The notes beneath the pieces were generated by a model. It worked only from the letters and a program-made list of their open reading frames with translations. It was not told the origin of the DNA and did no database searches. Made by a program: the position numbers and the translations under genes. Below are positions 1-7,327 of a DNA stretch of 64,000 nucleotides, piece after piece (within the stretch, counting starts at the first letter, position 1; each line of letters begins with the position of its first letter). The DNA comes from CAMFKD01 sp964436955 (GTDB taxonomy: Bacteria; Chlamydiota; Chlamydiia; Chlamydiales; JAJFMA01), in assembly GCA_964436955.1 (NCBI GenBank), contig CAYTFC010000006.1, positions 1 to 64,000 on the forward strand, given 5' to 3'.

Positions 1-31
1 AATGACTTGTGCGGCAAGTTTTGGTAGCAAT
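1..31. repeat. Interspersed repeat, left half, split by a MITE
   Basis: These 31 bases occur again as an exact inverse copy at 56634-56664. The repeat continues there as a 38-base unit (56627-56664) reading through to the bases that here lie at 175-181. In this copy the unit is split by the element at 32-166. A shorter copy of the same motif is at 33018-33036. The element probably extends beyond the left edge of the window. Its nature is unknown; it seems to be an older interspersed repeat that acted as insertion target. Confidence 0.7.
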
Positions 32-166
32 CCAATGCTGTCAACTTAAAATAAATCCTTGTTAATGCCGCTTCGGCGAAGCGGCGCTACAACGTGTAAC
101 AAAACATGTAGAGCCACTTCGCCGAAGTGGCGTGGTAAAAATGTTCTTTAAGTTGACAGCATTGGG
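32..166. mobile_element. 135-bp MITE with 19-bp terminal inverted repeats and 8-bp target duplication
   Basis: The ends are perfect 19-bp inverted repeats (CCAATGCTGTCAACTTAAA at 32-50 and its complement at 148-166). The element is flanked by the 8-bp direct repeat GTAGCAAT at 24-31 and 167-174. The uninterrupted target with a single GTAGCAAT is present at 56627-56664 (inverse strand), so the insertion is supported by an empty site. No coding capacity is visible. The interior holds two GC-rich palindromes (near 67-86 and 115-131). This is a non-autonomous transposon; the transposase that mobilised it is not in the window. Confidence 0.85.
61..111. repeat. Palindromic repeat, copy 1 (inside the MITE)
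   Basis: These 51 bases match the reverse complement of 11154-11204 at 50 of 51 positions. The core is the palindrome GCCGCTTCGGCGAAGCGGC. The second copy lacks the 19-bp terminal repeats of the MITE, so the palindrome is either an independent REP-like unit or a decayed MITE interior. Confidence 0.8.
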
Positions 167-281
167 TAGCAATCAGGGTCATAGCGTCATTTAGGGCATA
201 ACATTGAATAAAAATTAAAACATTGATAGAATAATAGTGAGTTCAATTATGTGATAAAGTCTAATTTTATAGAGTGTGCCC

Positions 282-731
282 ATGGCGACCATTAATAATC
301 TGGACATTAGCGTTTACGTTCAGTACGCCGTTCGCACCGAGTTTGTCGAGTCGATCAGGAAGGAATTTCGTCTTGATCAAGCAGACTCCATCCCTGGCCA
401 AATTACAGTTGTTGACTTCCACCAAAAGCCGAGTGAAATTGATCTTCTGCTCGGTGTAGCATCTGTAACGACTCCTTGGGCGATCTTTTTGCCCCCAAAA
501 TTGTTTCAAGGACGACGGCGCTCGCCGTTTACTGTTGCACGCGTGGCGCCTACGCTGGGGAGTCAGCAAGATCAAGATGAACGTGAAGAACGTATTGGAA
601 GTACCGTGTGCGACAGCGCAGAAGAGGAACGCGAAAAAAGCGTCCTGCTAGCCTGCTTTGAGATGATCACTAAAATTAACGATTGGCTGGGTCATATCAC
701 TAGCCGTGTTCTTCAGTTTTTGCAGGCATAA
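282..731 (+). CDS. Conserved hypothetical protein upstream of a TPR chaperone-like gene
   Basis: The 149-residue reading frame begins MATINNLDISVYVQYA. It starts at ATG 282; an in-frame GTG lies two codons upstream, and there is no strong ribosome binding site. It has no signal peptide or membrane segment, and carries an acidic, charged stretch around residues 95-125. It ends 8 bp before a TPR gene on the same strand, so the two are probably co-transcribed. From memory this pair resembles the adjacent CT273/CT274 of Chlamydia trachomatis, where the second gene encodes a TPR protein linked to type III secretion. That link was not checked. The molecular function is unknown. Confidence 0.7.
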   Translation: MATINNLDISVYVQYAVRTEFVESIRKEFRLDQADSIPGQITVVDFHQKPSEIDLLLGVASVTTPWAIFLPPKLFQGRRRSPFTVARVAPTLGSQQDQDEREERIGSTVCDSAEEEREKSVLLACFEMITKINDWLGHITSRVLQFLQA

Positions 732-739
732 GGTGGATT

Positions 740-1183
740 ATGGAAAAGACAGCGCACACCGAAGTCCCAGCTGAGGCAAAGAAACGTATGGGCAAAATCA
801 ATTGGTTAGAGAAGCTTGGCTGGACTGAAGAGCAGCTGGAAGACTTACGCATTACCGGTTATGCCTACATACGACAGGGGAAATATAATATCGCTGTCCC
901 CTTTTTTGAGGCTTTAGTCGTTCTTGCACCAACCAGTCCTTATGATGCGCAAACGCTTGGAGCCCTCTATGTTCAAGTAGGGAACCCCGCCAAAGCACTA
1001 CGCTTCTTGGATCGAGCGCTCAAATTAGAGCCTGACCATGGCCCCACATTACTCAATCTTAGCAAAGCTTTTCTCATGCTTGGTAATAAGAAAGAAGGTC
1101 TTAAAATTGCGGGTATTCTTAAGAAAAACCGCGATCCCCGTCTTCGTAGCATGGCCGAAGCCCTTCTTCTTGCCTTCGGGTAA
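740..1183 (+). CDS. TPR protein, SycD/LcrH-like type III secretion chaperone candidate
   Basis: The 147-residue soluble protein is preceded by AAGGTGG, well placed before ATG 740. Residues ~37-135 form about three tetratricopeptide repeats, visible as GYAYIRQGKYNIAVPFFEAL, then LGALYVQVGNPAKALRFLDR, then LLNLSKAFLMLGNKKEGLKI. An all-TPR protein of this length is typical of class II type III secretion chaperones, which hold translocators and effectors in the cytosol before export. A generic scaffold role is also possible because no cargo gene is adjacent. It is separated by 8 bp from the preceding gene and followed by repeats, so it ends the unit. Confidence 0.75.
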   Translation: MEKTAHTEVPAEAKKRMGKINWLEKLGWTEEQLEDLRITGYAYIRQGKYNIAVPFFEALVVLAPTSPYDAQTLGALYVQVGNPAKALRFLDRALKLEPDHGPTLLNLSKAFLMLGNKKEGLKIAGILKKNRDPRLRSMAEALLLAFG

Positions 1184-1224
1184 CTCTTGCTTACTTTTTA
1201 TAGAAATGAAACCCAGTAGGTCGA

Positions 1225-1265
1225 AAGTTGACAGCATTGACTTTGCTACCAAATGCTGTCAACTT
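1225..1265. repeat. Pair of MITE ends facing each other
   Basis: AAGTTGACAGCATT (1225-1238) and its complement (1252-1265) are the terminal repeats of the MITE at 32-166 in the opposite arrangement (ends pointing inward), separated by 13 bases. The spacer contains TTGCTACC, close to the 8-bp target of that element. This looks like the footprint of two neighbouring insertions, or of a deletion between two copies. Confidence 0.65.
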
Positions 1266-1273
1266 AAGGAATT

Positions 1274-1553
1274 CAATGGCATCCATGAAAAAATAGCCTG
1301 AACCCCAGCCCATACGCGTTAAGCTAATTCTGATTTTTTTGAAGTCTATTGGGCTAACTTTTCCCAGTTTGGAGACAAGCCTAGCGACGCTGTAGTGATG
1401 GTGGCGGTGACTGTCCTCAGGCACCGAAATTTGAAGTCCATGGGGCAAACCTTTGGTCGCCAAGCCTTAAACCCGTCGGGCTAATGCTTTTGTAAAAATT
1501 AACTTAACGCGTATGGGCTGTTGCTCAGGCTATTTTTTCATGGATGCGATTGC
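1274..1553. mobile_element. Long inverted-repeat element (MITE-like, ~280 bp)
   Basis: Arms of about 50 bases at 1274-1327 and 1496-1553 are inverse copies with few mismatches (GCATCCATGAAAAAATAGCC and CATACGCGTTAAG against their complements at 1526-1546 and 1503-1515). The ~170-bp interior holds two related direct repeats, TTTGAAGTCTATTGGGCTAA near 1338 and TTTGAAGTCCATGGGGCAAA near 1430. No gene is visible. The remainder to 1809 is AT-rich and carries only the upstream region of the next gene. Confidence 0.65.
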
Positions 1554-1809
1554 CACTCTGATGGCGATCGGTCTTGCGCTATTAGTTATATTTAATCTAA
1601 ATGATATATAGCATTAACAGTTAGTTAGCTGGATTTTTTCTGCATTCATGTCTTATGTTGTGATATGTCAGTATCTACATACTTAGTTGTGTAAAAACTA
1701 TTTTCTTACTTTTTTGATAGGGTTTAAACAACTTAAGCTAGCTATTCTATTGACGATAAATTTTCAAACCCATATAACTTCGTCAATAAATCTACTAAAA
1801 GGAATGGTT

Positions 1810-3267
1810 ATGAATAGGATTTTCAATGATGTTAATGGGTTTAATTGGATTTCGGATCACTGTCCGGTGTTCTATAAAGTGTGGCAGGAAAAAGAAGAAA
1901 AAGTTGAACCTAGCGCTATTGCATCGCTCTGGAATAGTCTACTATCTAGGCCACAAAGTGATACTAAAATAGTTAGCTCAACTCCATTTATAGTAATGAG
2001 TTTCAATACATTAGGGAAAATGTTTTCCAAAGCAAATTGTCCTACACCAAACGGAGATTATTCCAATAATCCTTGGGATGAGACCGAAAGTAATAAGGAA
2101 TTTTGTTGTCGAGTTAGTAAAGTTAACGACTATATCATAGATAAAATTAAAAGTGGACATAGTGGAGAGGAAATTGATTTTATATGTCTTCAAGAGTTTG
2201 TGCACTTTGTGACACCGTGGATTTATAAAGACAAAGAATTAAAGAATAGCCTAGATGCTATTAATAAAAAATTAACAGAAAAAATTGAAAAACTTGGTTG
2301 GGGATGTGTTTCTTCCGAAAAGGGGATTCAACCTCTGGTAACTTTTTATAACAAAAAACGATTTACATTCATGGAAAAAAGTGGGCAATTTGAAACACAT
2401 TCTAAATGCCGTGCCCTTGAGTCAATTTTTACTGATAGTACTTCAAATAATTCAGTTTGTGTGACAAATATGCATTTAGATTTCCAGACAGACTATCGTT
2501 ATCAGCAAATTAACTATCTTAAAAATAACAACGATAAAAATTTATTAACTGTTTTATGTGGGGATACAAATCATCCACCTAATAAAGAACAGTGTGTAAT
2601 TGTTAATGATTGGAATAAGTGTACTAATATTGACGCAAATGACGAAGGTCAAATAATAGATCAAGACGAAAGTGGATTTAAAAAATGCTATGATGGATTA
2701 GGTGGGTCTCCTGCTAAAGGATATTCTGTGGTAATTGAGGAGCTAGCTGGGCTCGTTTTTGAACAAGTGGAAGACGATGAGTTTCAAATAAAGGAGTTTA
2801 CTCCAAATCCTGATTATTCTCTTCATGAATCTGAAGTCGATTTGCCATGGATCAGAAGAAAGCATCTTGATTTATTAGATGTGCATCATCCGAGTAAACA
2901 AGACAGCGTCCTCTTTGCGGAATTTTTAATCAACCAAATTAAGGATGAAAATAAGAATGATTTTTCTGTAAAGTTTAAACAAGATTTTGTTAGTGTTGTA
3001 ACGGATTATATAAACGATCCTGCTCCAGGCCAGATGTATTTTTTAATTTGTAATACAGATTATTTATCGAATTTATATACAATTGATCATAACGGAAAGA
3101 GCTATTCTGGTTTTTCTACAAAAGGCCACTTTACGAACTACTTGAGCGGGCAAGGCATTTCTTATCAAGGGGTTCCTTCTAAGGATCAGGAAATTTATGC
3201 AGTGAGTATCTATGACTTAGTAGATCTTTTTAATAAAGCCAAGATTAATTACAAATCTATCCTGTGA
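1810..3267 (+). CDS. Endonuclease/exonuclease/phosphatase-fold protein, effector candidate
   Basis: The 485-residue protein starts at ATG 1810, since AAGGA ends 7 bases upstream. An ATG at 1804 sits too close to that site, and the upstream extension to 1687 has no ribosome binding site. Motifs fit the EEP superfamily (DNase I, inositol polyphosphate 5-phosphatase, sphingomyelinase): VMSFNTLG, with the metal-binding Asn; ICLQEF, with the metal-binding Glu; a VTNMHLDF strand; and CGDTNHPP, with the GDxN-type motif. The C-terminal ~190 residues match nothing I recognise. The gene is AT-rich relative to housekeeping neighbours and lies in a repeat-rich accessory stretch, which suggests acquisition and a role on host nucleic acid or phospholipid. 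The substrate cannot be read from sequence, and the final catalytic His motif is not clear. Confidence 0.65.
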   Translation: MNRIFNDVNGFNWISDHCPVFYKVWQEKEEKVEPSAIASLWNSLLSRPQSDTKIVSSTPFIVMSFNTLGKMFSKANCPTPNGDYSNNPWDETESNKEFCCRVSKVNDYIIDKIKSGHSGEEIDFICLQEFVHFVTPWIYKDKELKNSLDAINKKLTEKIEKLGWGCVSSEKGIQPLVTFYNKKRFTFMEKSGQFETHSKCRALESIFTDSTSNNSVCVTNMHLDFQTDYRYQQINYLKNNNDKNLLTVLCGDTNHPPNKEQCVIVNDWNKCTNIDANDEGQIIDQDESGFKKCYDGLGGSPAKGYSVVIEELAGLVFEQVEDDEFQIKEFTPNPDYSLHESEVDLPWIRRKHLDLLDVHHPSKQDSVLFAEFLINQIKDENKNDFSVKFKQDFVSVVTDYINDPAPGQMYFLICNTDYLSNLYTIDHNGKSYSGFSTKGHFTNYLSGQGISYQGVPSKDQEIYAVSIYDLVDLFNKAKINYKSIL

Positions 3268-3386
3268 TAGCAAACGACAATTTTTTTGTTCAATTTTTGG
3301 TTTTGGTTCCTCATTTGGCTTGTATACAATCAGCTACTTTCGTATAGCCGGTTAGAACGACCCTAAACTGTTATTCGGAGAGCATT

Positions 3387-3536
3387 ATGAGGTTTACGAG
3401 CAGTATTGGCATGATTCTTCTATCGATCTATTTGATCCTAGAAGGCTTGATGCTTATCGCAGCAATCGCCATCCCAGCTATTGTCATGGGTATACTTGCA
3501 TTGGCTGCTGGCATTCTCATTCTTATCGGTCGCTAG
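3387..3536 (+). CDS. Small hydrophobic membrane protein, 49 aa
   Basis: ATG 3387 is preceded by CGGAG at 3376-3380, and the frame ends with TAG at 3534-3536. The peptide is almost entirely hydrophobic (SIGMILLSIYLILEGLMLIA, then IPAIVMGILALAAGILILIG) with two predicted membrane helices separated by a short turn. A strong hairpin terminator follows 8 bases after the stop, so it is probably a monocistronic transcript. It resembles the short two-helix DUF3096-type proteins in character; this is not a firm assignment. Confidence 0.65.
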   Translation: MRFTSSIGMILLSIYLILEGLMLIAAIAIPAIVMGILALAAGILILIGR

Positions 3537-3543
3537 TTTCAAC

Positions 3544-3590
3544 AACAAAAGGATCTCAGTAACGACTGAATCCTTTTGTTATTTATTAAT
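3544..3590 (+). terminator. Rho-independent terminator after the small membrane protein
   Basis: An 11-bp perfect stem (AACAAAAGGAT at 3544-3554 with its complement at 3570-3580) is extended by CAGT/ACTG around an AACG loop, and is followed by a T-rich tract. Confidence 0.8.
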
Positions 3591-3680
3591 TGTATTTTTT
3601 TTATTTTTAAAAATATTGCCTCATTTACAAAATATGTTTTTCGTTGATTGTCGCTGTGTATAATGCTATCCCCTTCTTCT

Positions 3681-3750
3681 GGTTTGATCGACAGATGCTT
3701 GCTTGTAGCAGAATACCTGAGTGTATGAGGAGATGTCGTGAGGTTGTACG
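3681..3750 (+). repeat. Leader-type repeat, copy 1 of 3, upstream of the ankyrin-SET gene
   Basis: The core GATCGACAGATGCTTGCT...CTGAGTGTATGAG matches copies at 31796-31861 and 33109-33176. All three lie on the plus strand, 135-190 bp upstream of a plus-strand start codon. Each contains an ATG-initiated frame of about 32 codons beginning MLA(C/V)SR and sharing an ECxR...RE pattern. No ribosome binding site precedes that ATG. Downstream at 3791-3813 is a perfect AAACTTGAT/ATCAAGTTT hairpin. The rest of the 3591-3897 gap is AT-rich. Confidence 0.7.
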
Positions 3751-3897
3751 ATCTTTTCGCTCTGCGCCCCATTCTTACCAAGAGTTATAAAAACTTGATT
3801 AATTATCAAGTTTAAGTTAGTATCTCTTTAAGTTAATTAATTAACTAATTACTTGATTTTTTTCAAACATTTAAAATTATTTATTATTTAGAGTTTT

Positions 3898-6136
3898 ATG
3901 GAGTTGTTTAATTTAGTTAGAGGGTTTTGCTCCTTTATATCGGGTGAATCGCCTATGCTTTGTTCTCAATCCCGTCATGATAGGAATTTGACGTTAAGAT
4001 TGTTTCCACAGCCTCGTGATGTGAGTGCCAATCGGCCCGTACCTACTGCTTTTCACATTCAATCCCCATTAGTAGAAGAGCAGGTAGCGCCTATTGTCCC
4101 ATCGATTGATATTGATAAGACTCAATCCCCATTAGTAGAAGAGCAGGTAGCGCCTATTGTCCCATCGATTGATATTGATAAGACTCAATCCCCATTAGTA
4201 GAAGAGCAGGTAGCGCCTATTGTCCCATCGATTGATATTGATAAGACTCAATCCCCATTAGTAGAAGAGCAGGTCGCGCCTATTGTCCCNNNNNNNNNNN
4301 NNNNNNNNNNNNNNNNNNNNNNNNNNNNNNNNNNNNNNNNNNNNNNNNNNNNNNNNNNNNNNNNNNNNNNNNNNNNNNNNNNNNNNNNNTAAGACTCAAT
4401 CCCCATTAGTAGAAGAGCAGGTCGCGCCTATTGTCCCATCGATTAATATTGATAAGACTCAATCCCCATTAGTAGAAGAGCAGGTCGCGCCTATTGTCCC
4501 ATCGATTGATATTGATAAGACTCAATCCCCATTAGTAGAAGAGCAGGTCGCGCCTGTTGTTCTATCGATTGCTATTGAAGAAAAAAATATTGAGAAAGAA
4601 TGGAACGAACTATTGAATGATCTTAGCCTTATGATCCATGAACTAATGGATTTGGATAATTATTTAAGAATTTCTACCGACGAAATGGAAAGCATAGTTT
4701 CTAGATGTATGGAAGCGTTGAAAAGAGATTCTAGTGAAGTTGACCAAGAACTTATTGAGGATTTGCAGTCACTTGCTCATGAAGTTAAGAATGCTCTTAA
4801 CTCTGCTATTCCACCTGACCCGTTTGACAAGACGCTATGCGAGCTACTAAATCAAGCAGCCAAGGCGCGACCCAAACTATCGAAGTTAGCTTTGGTAATG
4901 AAAGCTAATGAAGAGGATTTGAGAATTGCTTGTCTAAAACTTTGCAAAGATTATCCTAGAGAACTTTTAGACAGTTTTGGATTTTTAGGTATTGCGAAAT
5001 CAAACGGAATGTTTGTGTTTGATTTACCGCGAATATGTGCGTTTCGGGGGTTCTTTAAGGTATTAAAGTTGCTCATTGATGAAAAAATTATAGATCCAAA
5101 TACACAAGATGAAGATGGATGGACATTAGCACATTTCGCATGTATGCATGTCGATGCCGCCAATCGATTGGTTGACCTTAATTCTTTAGGTATTTCAACA
5201 AACATTAAAAATTCCTGGGGCGCCACTGCTGAAGATTTTGCGTTGGCAGTATCTCTTCCGAATTCTGACATACAGATTGAAGTAAATGAGGAGATAATTA
5301 ACACAGAAGAGTTTAAGAGCAGGTTTAATGCGGAATATAGCCGACGTACTGTATGGAATGCTAGGGGATTGATTGGATTGATGTTAGGGAATTATAAACC
5401 CAATCCAGGTCATCCCATTGTTCAAAAGGCTTATAGCACGTTCTGCAAAGAGCAAACGAGTGCAGTAGGCTTGCGTACTATTTTAGGGCTGGTTCCGATG
5501 TTTGGACAGTGGGAGGGCGTTGCGTCTAGAGACGTCAAAGCTGGAGAAGTACTTGCTGAATATGTGGGAAATCCTAGATCTCTCATGAGGGTTGGGTCAG
5601 TGGATTTAGATGCGCCCATAGCGGCGGGTGATAGATATATGAGTTTAAGCCCCGAGATTATGTTGGATGCATCAGAGATAACAAGTGAAGCTGCATTTCT
5701 AAATCACAGCTGTCCCAATTGCTTTTTAGCTCGGGTTGTAAATGAGGCCGGATTACCCGCTTTGGTGCTGGTTGCTGGGCAGAACTTGCAAAAGGGTGAG
5801 CAATTACACTTCAGTTACGGCCCTTTTTATAAGGAGACGGTTAAAGGTATGAGAGAAATCGGTGATGGAGCGAACAACTTTTTTGCTAGAACTAGAAATT
5901 TAACGGATTTACAAATCACTCGTATTCATGAACAGCCTCTGTATTCTTACACCCTGTTGTCAACAGGCGATTTTAGGCGTGGAGCGAAGATTTCCGATCC
6001 TAAAAAAATTATTGAGCTAGCGCATAATGAAGCATGTCTAACATATATGATATTCCATCAAGATGCTGCTCCAGAGGCATGTAAGCCATTATTATGCCAA
6101 ATGGAACGCCGGTCCCCAGCAAAGCGACCCTACTAG
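3898..6136 (+). CDS. Ankyrin-SET domain protein with N-terminal 21-residue repeats (effector candidate)
   Basis: This is one gene interrupted by a 100-N gap; the frames on the two sides differ only because the gap length is arbitrary. The N-terminal ~55 residues are followed by tandem 21-residue repeats (SPLVEEQVAPIVPSIDIDKT) and then a helical region. An ankyrin-like stretch (DGWTLAHFACMHVDAANRL...NIKNSWGATAEDFAL) is encoded near 5110-5245. A SET domain at about 5500-5830 has the hallmark NHSC motif (EAAFLNHSCPNC) and HFSYG near its end. SET domains are protein lysine methyltransferases, and chlamydiae are known to secrete one (NUE). The combination with ankyrin repeats suggests a secreted host-directed enzyme. 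There is no signal peptide. The post-SET cysteine cluster is not obvious. Secretion and histone targeting are inference. Confidence 0.8.
4060..4585 (+). repeat. 63-bp in-frame tandem repeat (VNTR)
   Basis: Units start at 4060, 4123, 4186 and 4249 (the last running into the gap), then at 4397, 4460 and 4523. They are nearly identical, with point variants GTAGCG/GTCGCG and one GATTAATATT for GATTGATATT. The period is divisible by three, so copy changes keep the reading frame. The last unit is diverged at its 3' end. Confidence 0.95.
4290..4389. other. Assembly gap of 100 N inside the repeat
   Basis: Exactly 100 N. Matching the repeat on both sides, the missing sequence must be 15 + 63k bases (15, 78, 141, ...). 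That is divisible by three, whereas 100 is not, so the length is a placeholder and the true copy number is unknown. Confidence 0.95.
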
Positions 6137-6203
6137 CGGTTAAATCTTGAAGGTAATTGTATAAGACAGGGACTTAATAAGCACTACGCAAATTGGTCAA
6201 TGG

Positions 6204-6240
6204 ATAGGCCATGGGTATGGATATACTCATGGCTATTTTT
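6204..6240. terminator. Bidirectional terminator between convergent genes
   Basis: An imperfect stem pairs ATAGGCCATGGGTAT with ATACTCATGGCTAT and is followed by TTTTTATATT on the plus strand. It lies between the ends of the SET-domain gene and plsB. Confidence 0.6.
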
Positions 6241-6289
6241 ATATTACCACTTCGTGCTTTCTATTACCGGCTAGTATCCAAAGACCAAA

Positions 6290-7327
6290 TTAATGATTGC
6301 GCATCATTCTTAGAAGAGTTTCGTAACCTTCGCAGACCTTTTTGAAGATGGTATCCCGACGAACTTCCCGTTGACCCTTTTTATCGAGGCCGGGAATATT
6401 AGCGATTTCCTTCATTTTAAGTTCTTCACCGAAGGCTAGCCCAATAGGAGTGTAGTTGAAAGTGCGATCTTCACCAAGCTCCTTTTCCACTACTGGAGGA
6501 GGAGGTAGCAAATCGTGAGTGACCAAACTTAAGGGATAGAAGTGTGTGGGTGTTTTGGCTTCCTGGGCCATCAACACAAACAGTTCAATAGCATCTCTAT
6601 CGAATGGCGCAACAGGCACATGGCCAGCATCGTTCACGCGGTCGCGTCCACCACTTGGCGCCATGTAAACACATAATCCACCAGCGGTCAGCTGTCGAAC
6701 GAGCTCGTGCATGGCTCGTCGATTGTGCATGAGCTTGTCAGCTTTGTTCTCAGGCTCATGATCCATATGCTTTCGCGAATAGATACATAGCATATTGCGT
6801 CCCTGACTAAAGGGCACGGCAATGGGATCAGAAATCACGCGATGGCCAGCCACAAACAGCATGTTTGCACCGATATCGGGGTAATCTTTCTCCAACATCA
6901 GATTAATAGCTTGCGGGTCGGGCTCTGTCTGGTGATTTGCATAAAAAACGCAGTTTTCACCTTGCTTAATCTGTTGAGCTATCCGAGCCAAATTGTCTTG
7001 TCCCAACAACACTGATTTTTCAAAGTTGATTAAGGGACGCACGAGATCCAAGCCAAATGTGAAATAGTTATCAGGCTTAATTGTGCGCTGGTGATAGAAC
7101 TGAAACGGATAGGGAGTTTGAATCTGCTTAATAATAAGCTTTAAAAACTGCAGAGTAATCGGTGGTGCATCATCAAAGAAGTGTCCTCCTTGACGTAAGC
7201 CTTCCGTGTAACTTTCGTAGAATTGACGCAGGATTTTACCTTGACGCGGAGTCAAGACCTGCTGCTCTTCATACTTTTCTAGGCGGCTATGAAATTCTGT
7301 CATTACGTGCAAAAAATTATGTTTCAA
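6290..7327 (-). CDS. plsB: Glycerol-3-phosphate acyltransferase
   Basis: This enzyme acylates sn-glycerol-3-phosphate at position 1, the first committed step of phospholipid synthesis at the membrane. The 345-residue protein is of the short, plant-plastid-like type found in chlamydiae rather than the long E. coli type. The catalytic HX4D motif is visible as ANHQTEPDPQAI, and a second acyltransferase block as MAPSGGRDRVND. The start given overlaps the 3' end of rng by 11 bp; an in-frame ATG eight codons further (7303) is an alternative. The order rng-plsB is, as I recall, the same as in Chlamydia (CT808-CT807), and the overlap implies co-transcription. Confidence 0.9.
   Translation of the reverse strand: MKHNFLHVMTEFHSRLEKYEEQQVLTPRQGKILRQFYESYTEGLRQGGHFFDDAPPITLQFLKLIIKQIQTPYPFQFYHQRTIKPDNYFTFGLDLVRPLINFEKSVLLGQDNLARIAQQIKQGENCVFYANHQTEPDPQAINLMLEKDYPDIGANMLFVAGHRVISDPIAVPFSQGRNMLCIYSRKHMDHEPENKADKLMHNRRAMHELVRQLTAGGLCVYMAPSGGRDRVNDAGHVPVAPFDRDAIELFVLMAQEAKTPTHFYPLSLVTHDLLPPPPVVEKELGEDRTFNYTPIGLAFGEELKMKEIANIPGLDKKGQREVRRDTIFKKVCEGYETLLRMMRNH

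Noticed and set aside
1191..1463. Minus-strand frame across the palindromic element
   Set aside because: It crosses the MITE remnant and one arm of the inverted repeat and has no start signal.
4290..4389. Two separate genes on either side of the N gap
   Set aside because: The repeat continues across the gap with the same period; the frame difference comes from the arbitrary gap length.
4060..4585. CRISPR-like array
   Set aside because: The units are contiguous, coding and lack unique spacers; no cas genes are present.
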